NCBI RefSeq assembly: GCF_947500255.1
Contig: NZ_CANMRL010000003.1
Coordinates: forward strand, 124,001-188,000
Source: an uncultured Psychroserpens sp.
Lineage (GTDB): Bacteria > Bacteroidota > Bacteroidia > Flavobacteriales > Flavobacteriaceae
Direction: 5' to 3'
DNA length: 64,000 bases
The stretch's first letter is position 1, and each line of letters starts with the position of its first letter. Below the pieces are notes generated by a model that was not told where the DNA came from, made no database searches, and saw nothing but the letters and a program-made list of their open reading frames with translations. A program made the position numbers and the translations under genes. Shown here piece by piece: positions 16,134 through 28,400 of the stretch.

Positions 16134-18185
16134 TTAAGATTTCAGTTTTTTTTCAAAATAGTCATATAGTGCGAATTGAGCTCTAACCTTATCTTGGTCA
16201 TTTCTTATATATTCATTACTCTGAGTTTCATCAATCACTCTAGCTTTAACATTGTCATTCCAACAAATATCAAAAACATCCAATAACTCTTGCTTGATAT
16301 CGCTTTGATAAATAGGGCAACTCACTTCTACTCTATTTTCTATATTACGTGTCATCCAATCTGCAGAAGAAATATAAACTTTTGGATCGCCATCGTTACA
16401 AAACACATATAGTCTTGTATGTTCAAGAAATTTATCAATGATACTAATGACTTCAATATTTTCACTCATACCTTTAACTCCTGGAATCAAACAACAAATA
16501 CCTCTAACAATCATTTGAATTTTTACACCAGCACGACTAGCTTCATAGAGCTTATCTATCATCTTATAACTCGAAATGCTGTTTAATTTCAATTTAATAA
16601 AGGCAGGCTTACCTTGTTTCACATTTTCAATTTCAATATCTATAAGCGCAAATAGTTTTGATTTAGTGTAATGAGGCGAAGTAATGATGTGTTTATATCT
16701 ATAAATGCGGTAATTAGTTTCAAAAAAGTTAAACACTTTGTTCACATCCTTTAGTACTTTTTGATTGGCGGTAAATAAGGTGAAATCTGTATATATTTTT
16801 GCTGTAGACTCATTAAAGTTACCTGTACTTATAAAACCATAACGTTTAATATCTTTTCCTTCTTCACGTTCAATAACACAAATCTTACTATGGACTTTTA
16901 AACCAGAAACTCCAAAGAGCATGTTTACTCCTTCATCCTGCATTTGCTCTGCATAATCTATATTGGCTTGTTCATCAAATCTCGCTCTTAATTCGATAAC
17001 CACAGTTACTTTTTTACCGTTCTTGGCCGCATTAATAAGAGAACTAGCAATATGTGAAATTTGTGCTAGTCTATATATGGTGATCTTTATCGTTTTTACC
17101 TTTGGATCTAATGCAGCTTCACGCAAAAATTTAACAACATATGAAAAGGTTTGGTAAGGTGTATGAAGCAGGTAATCCTTTTTGGCTATTGTGTTGAAAA
17201 TACTTCGTTCTAGGCTCAAGCCCTTGATTTGCAGCGGATTAATTTTTTGATATAACAAATCTGTTCTTCCTAAACTAGGAAAGCCCATATAATCACGTCT
17301 ATTATGGTAGCGACCACCAGGAATCACACTATCCTTTGAGTCAATTCCCATTTTGGTCATTAAATATTCAAGCGTTTCTTCATCAATGGTTTTATCATAA
17401 ACAAAACGTACCGGATCACCAATTTGCCTGTCTTTTACACTATCTGAAATTTTCTCAATAAAACTTTTACTCAAATCACTGTCAAAGTCCAATTCACCAT
17501 CACGAGTGATTTTAATCATATTAGCTGTGATATTATTATAACTGAATATATTGAAAATATCATCTAAACAATACCTAAGTAAATCATCAAGAATCATGAT
17601 ATAGCATTTGTCATTTTTCTTTGGAAGAACAACAAAGCGATTCATAGATTTTGGGATTTCGATAAGAGCGAATTGTTTTTCTGCATTGGTCAGTTCCATT
17701 TTAACAGCTAAATACGCAGCACTATCCTTGAGGTGTGGAAGGTCTACTGAATCGCTTAAAACAATGTTAACCAATGCAGGGCTAATCTGCTGAATAAAGT
17801 AATTTTTTATAAATGAGTGTTGCTCTTCATCAACTTGAGTTTCATTTATAATATAAATACCTTCGTTTTCTAATTTCTTTTGGATATTACTCAAAATGTC
17901 CAAACTTTTACTTTGCTGTTTAATTACAACTTGAGTAATGATTTCTAATAGATCAGCTGCTTTAATCCCTAACTCACTTTTCCCTCCTTTTCCAGCTTCA
18001 TCAATACGCTTAACTGTAGCATATCGCACTTTGAAGAATTCATCTAAATTGTTGGAGAAAATACCTAAAAAACGAAAGCGTTCAATCAATGGAACACTTT
18101 CATCTGCTGCTTCTTGTAAAACGCGTTCATTAAACTGAAGCCAACTTAATTCTCTATTTATGTAACTATTTTTATCTTTTGTCAT
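16134..18185 (-). CDS. ppk1: Polyphosphate kinase 1
   Basis: A 683-residue protein with all PPK1 regions: the N-terminal motif YINRELSWLQFNERVL, head domain, and two phospholipase D-like halves. The catalytic histidine pair lies at H432 (in LKVHSKICVIE) and H589 (in LEHTRLYVFC), at positions equivalent to E. coli His435 and His592. PPK1 autophosphorylates on the first His and extends polyphosphate from ATP reversibly. The start overlaps the sixA stop by one base (TAATG), so translation is coupled. Confidence 0.95.
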   Translation of the reverse strand: MTKDKNSYINRELSWLQFNERVLQEAADESVPLIERFRFLGIFSNNLDEFFKVRYATVKRIDEAGKGGKSELGIKAADLLEIITQVVIKQQSKSLDILSNIQKKLENEGIYIINETQVDEEQHSFIKNYFIQQISPALVNIVLSDSVDLPHLKDSAAYLAVKMELTNAEKQFALIEIPKSMNRFVVLPKKNDKCYIMILDDLLRYCLDDIFNIFSYNNITANMIKITRDGELDFDSDLSKSFIEKISDSVKDRQIGDPVRFVYDKTIDEETLEYLMTKMGIDSKDSVIPGGRYHNRRDYMGFPSLGRTDLLYQKINPLQIKGLSLERSIFNTIAKKDYLLHTPYQTFSYVVKFLREAALDPKVKTIKITIYRLAQISHIASSLINAAKNGKKVTVVIELRARFDEQANIDYAEQMQDEGVNMLFGVSGLKVHSKICVIEREEGKDIKRYGFISTGNFNESTAKIYTDFTLFTANQKVLKDVNKVFNFFETNYRIYRYKHIITSPHYTKSKLFALIDIEIENVKQGKPAFIKLKLNSISSYKMIDKLYEASRAGVKIQMIVRGICCLIPGVKGMSENIEVISIIDKFLEHTRLYVFCNDGDPKVYISSADWMTRNIENRVEVSCPIYQSDIKQELLDVFDICWNDNVKARVIDETQSNEYIRNDQDKVRAQFALYDYFEKKLKS

Positions 18186-18670
18186 TATTTTAAATCTCTG
18201 GGCAAAATCATAAATCGTGTTGTTCCATGGCTAATTTCCGACCATGAATTTACATCAAAATCTATAACAACTAAACCACTTGTTGGAAGGTTATCAATAA
18301 ATTTATCACCAAATATATTGCAAATAGATGTGAATGCATGATTATGTCCAAAAATCATAACTTTTTGATAATCTTCATCCAATTTTTTTATGAAATTAAT
18401 CACATTTTCCCCTCCAAAATCATAAAGATCTGGATGAATTTCTAACATATCCGTTTCAATTTTTAAAATTTTCATAAAAATCTTACAGGTGGATAAAGCA
18501 CGATTAGCCGGACTAGAATACACAATGTTTGGAACTAATAGTCTTTCTGTGAAAGCATTAGCTACTAGGTTCGCATCATTTATTCCACGTTTTTTTAATG
18601 GTCTTTCTTGGTCACTTACGTCATATTCCCAAGAAGATTTAGCATGTCTAACAAGTATTATTGTTTTCAT
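18185..18670 (-). CDS. sixA: SixA-type phosphohistidine phosphatase
   Basis: I place the start at 18670 (MKTIILVRHAKSSWEYD), giving 161 residues; a longer frame from 18763 adds 31 residues unlike the family. The RHA motif (R8-H9) is the phosphohistidine acceptor of the histidine phosphatase superfamily, with conserved downstream SSPANRALSTC and the second catalytic His in GHNHAF. SixA removes phosphate from phosphohistidine in proteins; in this operon with PPK1, whose intermediate is a phosphohistidine, a related substrate is conceivable but is inference. It is the first gene of the sixA-ppk-ppx operon. Confidence 0.88.
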   Translation of the reverse strand: MKTIILVRHAKSSWEYDVSDQERPLKKRGINDANLVANAFTERLLVPNIVYSSPANRALSTCKIFMKILKIETDMLEIHPDLYDFGGENVINFIKKLDEDYQKVMIFGHNHAFTSICNIFGDKFIDNLPTSGLVVIDFDVNSWSEISHGTTRFMILPRDLK

Positions 18671-18983
18671 AGATATTCGATTAAATGCGTTTTTTATCGA
18701 TAAAATGTTGCATATTTCCGTTTTAACGAGTATTTTGCTCCCTTTAACATTTAAATTTGTCAAAGGTACTCGTAATCAGTTCTTTTGTTTAGTAAATTAA
18801 GTGTTTAATGACCCCAAATCAAAAATATATTAATATATCCATTTACCAAACATTGGTTACCAATGTTCTTCCCTCAAAAAAAATAGAAAATTTGATTAAG
18901 GCCCGCAAAGTTCCAATCACTTCTATTTGTATTTTTTAAAACATCGCTTAGCGAAATATAACATATTGTTAATTAATTTAAAC
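18671..18983. other. Divergent intergenic region with overlapping inverted repeats
   Basis: This 313-base region separates sixA (minus) from the adhesin operon (plus). At 18845-18866 two inverted repeats overlap: ACCAA-N3-TTGGT (18845-18857) and ACATTGGT-T-ACCAATGT (18850-18866), giving three ACCAA-type half-sites. I see no convincing coding sequence or RNA gene in the rest. The inverted repeats could be an operator for one or both operons. Confidence 0.45.
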
Positions 18984-19436
18984 ATGAAAAAAATTGTAAT
19001 TACAGTTTTACTAGCATGCTTTGGCTTTCAATCATTTTTTGGTCAAGAGCAGTTGAGCTTATCCTTAAAGAAGGATTCAGACAAAACCGTCAATGAAACT
19101 GAGCATTTCTACTTAATGGAAATAACTAACAATGCAAATAAGAGCATTGAGTTTAGTATTTCAACAGAAAATGTAACATGTGAAAATGTTAGTGCTCAGA
19201 AACAAGTTGCGCTTAAGCAGAATACTTTAAACAAACAAAAAAGTAATACTGCCAAAAGCATGAGTGTTGGAGCTGGTGAGACATTAGAGTTTTACGTTAA
19301 AATATCTAGACCCAAAAACACTAAACTTAATACTTGGAACTGTTCCGAAGTTAAAGCAATATCAAAAACAGGAAAATCATTAAGTAATCCTATAATAATA
19401 AAATCATTAATTCCAGATCCCAAGAGTTTTAATTAG
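18984..19436 (+). CDS. Small secreted protein preceding the giant adhesin
   Basis: I place the start at 18984 (MKKIVITVLLACFGF), giving 150 residues with a signal peptide ending FGQ; a longer frame from 18927 would bury this signal. The mature part is a single beta-sandwich-like domain with an NEW3/Fn3-type flavour (FYLMEITNNANKSIEFSIST ... GETLEFYVKISRPKNT) and two cysteines (VTCENV, WNCSEV) that may pair. It is 37 bases before the giant adhesin gene and co-directional, so a role in the same surface complex is plausible. I do not recognise a named family. Confidence 0.65.
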   Translation: MKKIVITVLLACFGFQSFFGQEQLSLSLKKDSDKTVNETEHFYLMEITNNANKSIEFSISTENVTCENVSAQKQVALKQNTLNKQKSNTAKSMSVGAGETLEFYVKISRPKNTKLNTWNCSEVKAISKTGKSLSNPIIIKSLIPDPKSFN

Positions 19437-19473
19437 TACAATCTAATTAAGCCACAAATCAAAATTAGGACTT

Positions 19474-22400
19474 ATGAAAAATGCTATTAATCATAACAAA
19501 ATAAAGAACATACTTAGCGTGATTATGTTTGTTTCTGGAATCTATGCCTCTGCACAGGTTTTAGACCCTTTCACTCCTCGTTTTAACGAAACGGTTAAAG
19601 GAGATGTAACTATGATCGCTAATAATATGTTATCCAGAACTGCGACTGGCAACTATAATGGTGGTGATGGAAATCACGATTTTACAAATAATGTGTATGT
19701 AGATATCGATAATGATGACACTACATTTAACTCTAGTAGTGCTAATTTCATAAATCCTGAACCTCAACTATCATGCTTATCTGTCTATAAAGTGTATTTA
19801 TATTGGGCAGCAGCAGATAGGGAGCCTGATACAGATGCTAACTCAGAAAATCAACCAGATTGGAATTATAATGACATAAAACTTATGCTGCCTGGTCAAT
19901 CTTCGTATGCGACCTTAACGGCAGATGACATAATATTTAGAGGTAGAAATACCCATGTTTATAACGATCCATACATATGCGTTAAAGATATCACTAGCAT
20001 AGTAACTGGTTTAGATGACCCTTTTGGTACATATCAAGTAGCAAATGTCGAAGCCAAAACTGGTAGTGTAATTGGTCATGATGGTGGAACCATTGGTACT
20101 TCTGGTGGATGGCAAATTGTATTTGTATATGAAAGTCCTAAACTGCCATCAAAAAACATCGGTTTATTTGATGGATATGCCAATGTAACAGCTTCAACAA
20201 ATAATTTTGACATCACTTTTGGTGGTTTTCAAACTGTTCCTACTGGTGATGTTAATGCAAATGTTGTAATAGGTTCTTTAGAAGGTGATCAGGATTTAAG
20301 TGGTGATCAATTACAAATAAGAACACCATTAAATACTTTTGTTCCTATTTCTGCTCCTCAAAGATCAAGTAATAATTTTTTCAATAGTAGAATAACTCTT
20401 GGTAATTCAAATTTTACAGATAGAAACCCAGCCAGTTTAAATACATTAGGTTTTGATGCCGCTGTATTTTCACTTGACAATACTTCTAACAGCATAATTA
20501 CTAACAATCAAACGTCTGCAACTTTAAGATTAACATCTAATCAAGAAACTTATGGTTTATATTTGGTTGGACTCGCCGTTGATGTTTGGGCTCCAGATTT
20601 AGATCCTATTGAGGTTGTGATGGACTCGGGATCTAGCCCTTCCAATCCCGGAGATGTACTAGGTTTTAACTTTTCAGTTATAAATAAAGGAAATGACAAT
20701 GCCGTAAATTTATCCATTTCGGCAACATTACCGCCTCAGATAGAAGATATTACTCCAAACAATTTACCATCTGGTATTACATATACATTTGATTCAGATA
20801 CAGGAGAACTTGTGTTTGACTTTGAGAATGGAATGGTAGATGCTGGAGACCCAGAATTAACAATCGATTTTGATCTTATTATTAAGGACGAGTGTTATTT
20901 CTTAGAAGAGAACTGTGATTTATCATTTGATTTACAATTTATTGCTAATTATAATGGTGTTCAAAACCCAAATAGCCAATCAACATTAAGCTCTTCAGCT
21001 TTAGGTGATTGTAATATAGGTAATAAGCTTCCTTTAACGATAAACATTATTCAACCTGTTGTTAATTGGGAAACAGCTCCTGGTGAATTGGATAGAACTG
21101 TAGAATGTTCAGATGCCGATGCCTTAGATGATGCGCAAGATCTCGAACCTGAAACTGACAAATGTGACTTTACTATCACCAAAACGTCTGGTGCGTTTGT
21201 TGTAGACCCAGATTGTCCTTCTAATGGTACTTACACTAATACATGGACATTTACTGATGAATGTGGTGCAACTTTAGAATATGTACAAAATATTATCGTA
21301 GAAGACACTACTCCACCTACATTAACAATACCTGATGATGCTACCGTAGAATGTAACAATAGTATTGATCCTGCAAATACAGGTAATGCAACTGCTATTG
21401 ATGACTGTGGAAGTGTTACCATTACATTTGCTGATACCTCAGTTGATGCTTGTGGAAATACTGAAACAATAACTAGAACTTGGACGGCTACTGACGATTG
21501 TGGAAATTCAATTTCTGATACGCAAACTATTTCTATTGTTGATACTACAGCTCCTACTTTAACTATTCCTCAAAATAAAATTGTGGAATGTGGAGAAAGT
21601 ACAGATCCTATTAATACTGGAAATGCTACTGCTACTGATACTTGTGGAAGTGTTACCATTACATTTGCTGATACCTCAGTTGATGCTTGTGGAAATACTG
21701 AAACAATAACTAGAACTTGGACGGCTACTGATGAATGTGGAAATACAGCTTCTGAAATACAAACTATTTCTGTAGAGGATAATACACCTCCAACATTGAC
21801 AATACCAAACGACGTTTCTGTTGAATGCCCAGAAAGTATTGATCCTTCTGCTACAGGAAATGCAACTGCTACTGATACCTGCGGAAATGTTACTATAACG
21901 TTTAACGATACATCTGTAACTGGTTGTGGAAATACTCAAACAATTACTAGAACTTGGACGGCTACTGATGATTGTGGAAATGCAACATCTGATACGCAAA
22001 CCATTTCTGTAGTTGATACTACTGCTCCTACGCTAACGATTCCGGCAGACACTACAGTTGAATGTACTGAAAGTACAGATCCTGCTGCTACTGGAAATGC
22101 AACTGCTACTGATACTTGTGGAAATGTTACTATAACGTTTAACGATACATCTGTAACTAGTTGTGGAAATACTGAAATGATAACTAGAACTTGGACGGCT
22201 ACTGACGATTGTGGAAATGCAACATCTGATACGCAAACCATTTCTGTAGTAGACACTACTGCTCCTACGTTAACAATTCCAGCTGATATTACAGTAGAAT
22301 GTACTGAAAGTACAAATCCTGCTGCTACTGGAAATGCAACTGCTACTGATACTTGTGGAAATGTAACGATAACATTTACAGACACTTCTATTACTGGATG

Positions 22401-25400
22401 TGGAAATACTGAAACAATAACTAGAACTTGGACTGCCACTGATGACTGTGGAAATACAGCTTCAGATACACAAACTATAAACGTTCAGGATACTGTAGAT
22501 CCTACGTTAACGATTCCAACTGATATTACGGTAGAATGTACTGAAAGTACAGATCCTGCTGCTACTGGAAATGCAACTGCTACTGATACTTGTGGAAATG
22601 CAATTGTAACATTTAACGATGTATCCGTAACTGGTTGTGGAAATACTCAAACGATTACTAGAACATGGACAGCTACAGATGACTGTGGTAATACAACATC
22701 TGATACTCAGACAATTTCTGTAGTAGATACTACTGCTCCAATATTAAATATTCCAAATGACATTTCTGTAGAGTGTACAGAATCTATTGATCCAGCTAAT
22801 ACTGGAAACGCTACTGCTACTGATACCTGCGGAAATGCAACGGTAACCTTTACAGATGCGTCTATTGCTGGTTGTGGAAATACTCAAATAATTACTAGAA
22901 CTTGGACGGCTACTGATGATTGTGGAAATACAACATCTGATACACAAACTATTTCTGTAGTTGACACTACTGCTCCTACTTTAAACATACCGAGTGATAT
23001 TACTCAAGAGTGTACAGATAGTACTGATCCGGCAAATACTGGAAATGCAACTGCTACCGATACCTGTGGAAATGCTACTGTAACTTTTAGCGATACTGTG
23101 GTCAATGCTTGTGGTAGCACACAAACAATTACTAGAACTTGGACGGCTACTGATGATTGTGGAAATACAACATCTGATACACAAACCATTTCTGTAGTTG
23201 ATACTACTGCTCCTACTTTAACAATTCCTGCTGATATTACAGTTGAATGTACCGAAAGTACAGACCCAACTGCTACTGGAAATGCTACAACTACTGATAC
23301 TTGTGGAAATGCAACTGTAACCTATAATGATACTAGCATTAGTAATTGCGGTAACACTGAAACCATTACTAGAACTTGGACGGCTACTGATGATTGTGGA
23401 AATACTATCTCTGACACGCAAACAATCACTGTAAGAGATACTGTAGCACCTATATTGACAATACCTTCTGATGCTACTGTTGAATGTACTGAAAGTACCG
23501 ACCCAACTGCTACTGGAAATGCTACAGCTACTGATACTTGTGGAAATACAACAGTAACATTTACTGATATATCTGTTGATGCTTGTGGAAATACTGAAAC
23601 AATTACTAGAACTTGGACAGCTACTGATGACTGTGGGAATTCTGTATCTGAGACACAAACAATTACTGTGGTGGATACTATTGCACCAGATGTTTCATCT
23701 TGTACTGTAGAAAATACCACATTAGAATGCTCAGACACTAATAACGAAACACTTGCAGATGCTTGGAACGCGGCCAATATTGCAGCGCTTGAAGCTTGTG
23801 CTACAGATGCCTGTGATGCAGATCTGACAATAACTTCTGATTACGATTTTAATAACCTAAATACAACTTGTGGTCCTTGTGGAACACTAAATGTTACATA
23901 TACTATTACTGACGATTGTGGAAATGCGTCTACTGTAATCGCAACATTAACTTTTGATGACGGAACTATTCCTGATTTGTCAAACTGTACTGTTACTGAT
24001 GAGTCTATTGAGTGTTCTGGTAATGATAACGAACAATTAGCCAACGATTGGAATGCTGCTAATATTGCTGCACTTGAAACTTGTGCCGATGATCTTGGTG
24101 TTACTGTAACATCAAACTATGCATTTGCTAACTTAGTATCTACTTGTGGTCTTGGTGGAACAATCGCTGTTGTCTATACCATTACTGATGATTGTGGTAA
24201 TGCAACAACATTGAGTGCGACATTAACTTTAGAAGATACTACGCCGCCTAACCTTGATAACTGCTCGGTAACTGATCAGTCGATTGAGTGTTCTGGTGAT
24301 GATAACGAACAATTAGCCAACGATTGGAATGCAGCTAATATCGCTGCACTTGAAGCTTGTGCTACTGATTCTTGTGATACGGACTTTACTGGTCAAGTCA
24401 CTTCTGATTATGTATACACAAACTTAGTATCTACTTGTGGTCTTGGTGGAACAATAGCTGTTGTATATACCATTACTGATGACTGTGGTAATGCAACAAC
24501 ATTGAATGCAACATTAACTTTAGAAGATACAACGCCGCCTAACCTTGATAACTGCTCAGTAACTGATCAATCTATTGAGTGTTCTGGTGATGATAACGAA
24601 CAATTAGCCAACGATTGGAATGCTGCTAATATCGCTGCACTTGAAGCTTGTGCTACTGATTCATGTGATACGGACTTTACTGGTCAAGTTACTTCTGATT
24701 ATGTATACACAAACTTAGTATCTACTTGTGGTCTTGGTGGAACAATCGCTGTTGTATATACCATTACTGATGACTGTGGTAATGCAACAACATTGAATGC
24801 GACATTAACTTTAGAAGATACAACGCCTCCAAACCTTGATAACTGCTCGGTAACTGATCAGTCTATTGAGTGTTCTGGTGATGACAACGAACAATTAGCC
24901 AACGATTGGAATGCTGCTAATATCGCTGCACTTGAAGCTTGTGCTACTGATTCATGTGATACGGACTTTACTGGTCAAGTTACTTCTGATTATGTATACA
25001 CAAACTTAGTATCTACTTGTGGTCTTGGTGGAACAATCGCTGTTGTATATACCATTACTGATGACTGTGGTAATGCAACAACATTGAATGCGACATTAAC
25101 TTTAGAAGATACAACGCCTCCAAACCTTGATAACTGCTCGGTAACTGATCAGTCGATTGAGTGTTCTGGTGATGATAACGAACAATTAGCCAACGATTGG
25201 AATGCAGCTAACATTGCTGCGCTTGAAGCTTGTGCTGCTGATTCGTGTGATACAGACTTAAATACTCAGGTCACTTCTGATTATGCCTATGCAAACTTAG
25301 TATCTACTTGTGGTCTTGGTGGAACAATAGCTGTTGTATATACCATTACTGATGACTGTGGTAATGCAACAACATTGAATGCGACATTGACTTTAGAAGA

Positions 25401-28400
25401 TACAACACCTCCAAACCTGGATAACTGCTCGGTAACTGATCAGTCGATTGAGTGTTCTGGTGATGATAACGAACAATTAGCTAACGATTGGAATGCAGCT
25501 AACATTGCTGCGCTCGAAGCTTGTGCTTCTGATTCTTGTGATACGGACTTTACTGGTCAAGTCACTTCTGATTATGTATACACAAACTTAGTATCTACTT
25601 GTGGTCAAGGTGGAACAATCGCTGTTGTATATACCATTACTGATGACTGTGGTAATACAACAACATTGAATGCGATATTAACTTTAGAAGATACAACACC
25701 TCCAAACCTTGATAACTGCTCGGTTACTGATCAGTCGATTGAGTGTTCTGGTGATGACAACGAACAATTAGCTAACGATTGGAATGCAGCTAACATTGCT
25801 GCGCTTGAAGCTTGTGCTGCTGATTCGTGTGATACAGACTTAAACACGCAGGTCACTTCTGATTATGCCTATGCAAACTTAGTATCTACATGTGGTCTTG
25901 GTGGAACAATTGCTGTTGTATATACCATTACTGATGACTGTGGTAATGCAACAACATTAAATGCAACACTAACACTTGAGGATACAGTTGCGCCAGACCT
26001 TTCAAATTGTACTGTAGAAAATACGTCGTTAGAATGTTCTGATACTGAAAATGAATCACTTGCTGATGCTTGGAATGCGGCCAATATCGCAGCGCTTGAG
26101 GCTTGTGCTACTGATTCTTGTGATACTGACTTTACTGGTCAGGTGACTTCTGATTATGATTTTAATAACCTAAATACAACTTGTGGTCCTTGTGGAACAC
26201 TAAATGTTACATATACTATTACTGACGATTGTGGAAATGCGTCTACTGTAATCGCAACATTAACTTTTGATGACGGAACTATTCCTGATTTGTCAAACTG
26301 TACTGTTACTGATGAGTCGATTGAGTGTTCTGGTAATGATAACGAACAATTAGCCAACGATTGGAATGCTGCTAATATCGCTGCACTTGAAACTTGTGCC
26401 GATGATCTTGGTGTTACTGTAACATCAAACTATGTATTTACTAACTTAGTATCTACTTGTGGTCTTGGTGGAACAATCGCTGTTGTATATACCATTACTG
26501 ATGACTGTGGTAATGCAACAACATTGAATGCAACATTAACTCTTGAAGATACAACGCCTCCTAACCTTGATAACTGCTCGGTAACTGATCAGTCGATTGA
26601 GTGTTCTGGTGATGATAACGAACAATTAGCTAACGATTGGAATGCAGCTAACATTGCTGCGCTTGAAGCTTGTGCTGCTGATTCGTGTGATACAGACTTA
26701 AATACTCAGGTCACTTCTGATTATGCCTATGCAAACTTAGCATCTACTTGTGGTCTTGGCGGAACAATAGCTGTTGTCTATACCATTACTGATGACTGTG
26801 GTAATGCAACAACATTGAATGCAACATTAACTTTAGAAGATACAACGCCACCTAACCTTGATAACTGCTCGGTAACTGATCAGTCTATTGAGTGTTCTGG
26901 TGATGACAACGAACAATTAGCCAACGATTGGAATGCAGCTAACATTGCTGCGCTTGAAGCTTGTGCTGCTGATTCGTGTGATACAGACTTAAATACTCAG
27001 GTCACTTCTGATTATGCCTATGCAAACTTAGTATCTACTTGTGGTCTTGGTGGAACAATCACTGTTATATATACCATTACTGATGACTGTGGTAATGCAA
27101 CAACATTGAATGCGACATTGACTTTAGAAGATACAACGCCTCCAAACCTTGATAACTGCTCGGTAACTGATCAGTCGATTGAGTGTTCTGGTGATGATAA
27201 CGAACAATTAGCTAACGATTGGAATGCAGCTAACATTGCTGCGCTTGAAGCTTGTGCTGCTGATTCGTGTGATACAGACTTAAATACTCAGGTCACTTCT
27301 GATTATGCCTATGCAAACTTAGTATCTACATGTGGTCTTGGTGGAACAATTGCTGTTGTATATACCATTACTGATAACTGTGGTAATGCAACAACATTAA
27401 ATGCAACACTAACACTTGAGGATACAGTTGCGCCAGACCTTTCAAATTGTACTGTAGAAAATACGTCGTTAGAATGTTCTGATACTGAAAATGAATCATT
27501 TGCTGATGCTTGGAATGCGGCCAATATTGCAGCGCTTGAGGCTTGTGCTACTGATTCTTGCGATACGGACTTTACTGGTCAGGTGACTTCAGATTATGAT
27601 TTTAATAACCTTAATACGGTATGTGGTCCTTGTGGAACAATTAGTGTGACTTATACTGTTACTGATGATTGTGGTAATGCAACAACACTTACTGCAGTAT
27701 TAACTTTTGGAGATGAAACAATTCCTGATTTGTCTGATTGTGATATTCAAGATATAACATTAGAGTGTTCAGGTGATGAAAATGAAACATTAGCGAACGA
27801 TTGGAATCAAAATAACATTGTAACACTTCAAGCTTGTGCAGATGATTTAGCTGTAACTGTGACTTCAGATTATGATTATACAAATTTTGTATCATCTTGT
27901 GGATTAAGTGGAAGCATATCTGCAACCTATACAATTTCAGATGAGTGTGGAAACTCAACTACACTTCAAGCGACATTAACAATTGAAGACACAACGCCTC
28001 CAACGTTTACTGTTCCTGAGAGTATTACAATTGAATGTGATCAAGATCCATTAGATTTAACGCTTACTGGTGATGTAACAGATGAAACCGATGTTTGTTC
28101 TGGTCTTTTAGAAGCAACATTTACAGATGCCGTTGCTGATGGTTCATGTCCTAGTGAGTCTATAATTACAAGAACATGGACTTTAACTGATGACTGTGAT
28201 AATACAACTACTTTAGTTCAAACGATTACAATTCAAGATACAACGCCTCCTACGTTTACAGTACCTGAAAGCATAACCTTAGAATGTGATCAAGATAGTA
28301 CTGATTTAACATTAACTGGTGACGTGACTGATGAAGCGGATAACTGTTCTACTGGTTTAGAAGCAACATTTACTGATGCCGTTGCTGATGGTTCATGTCC

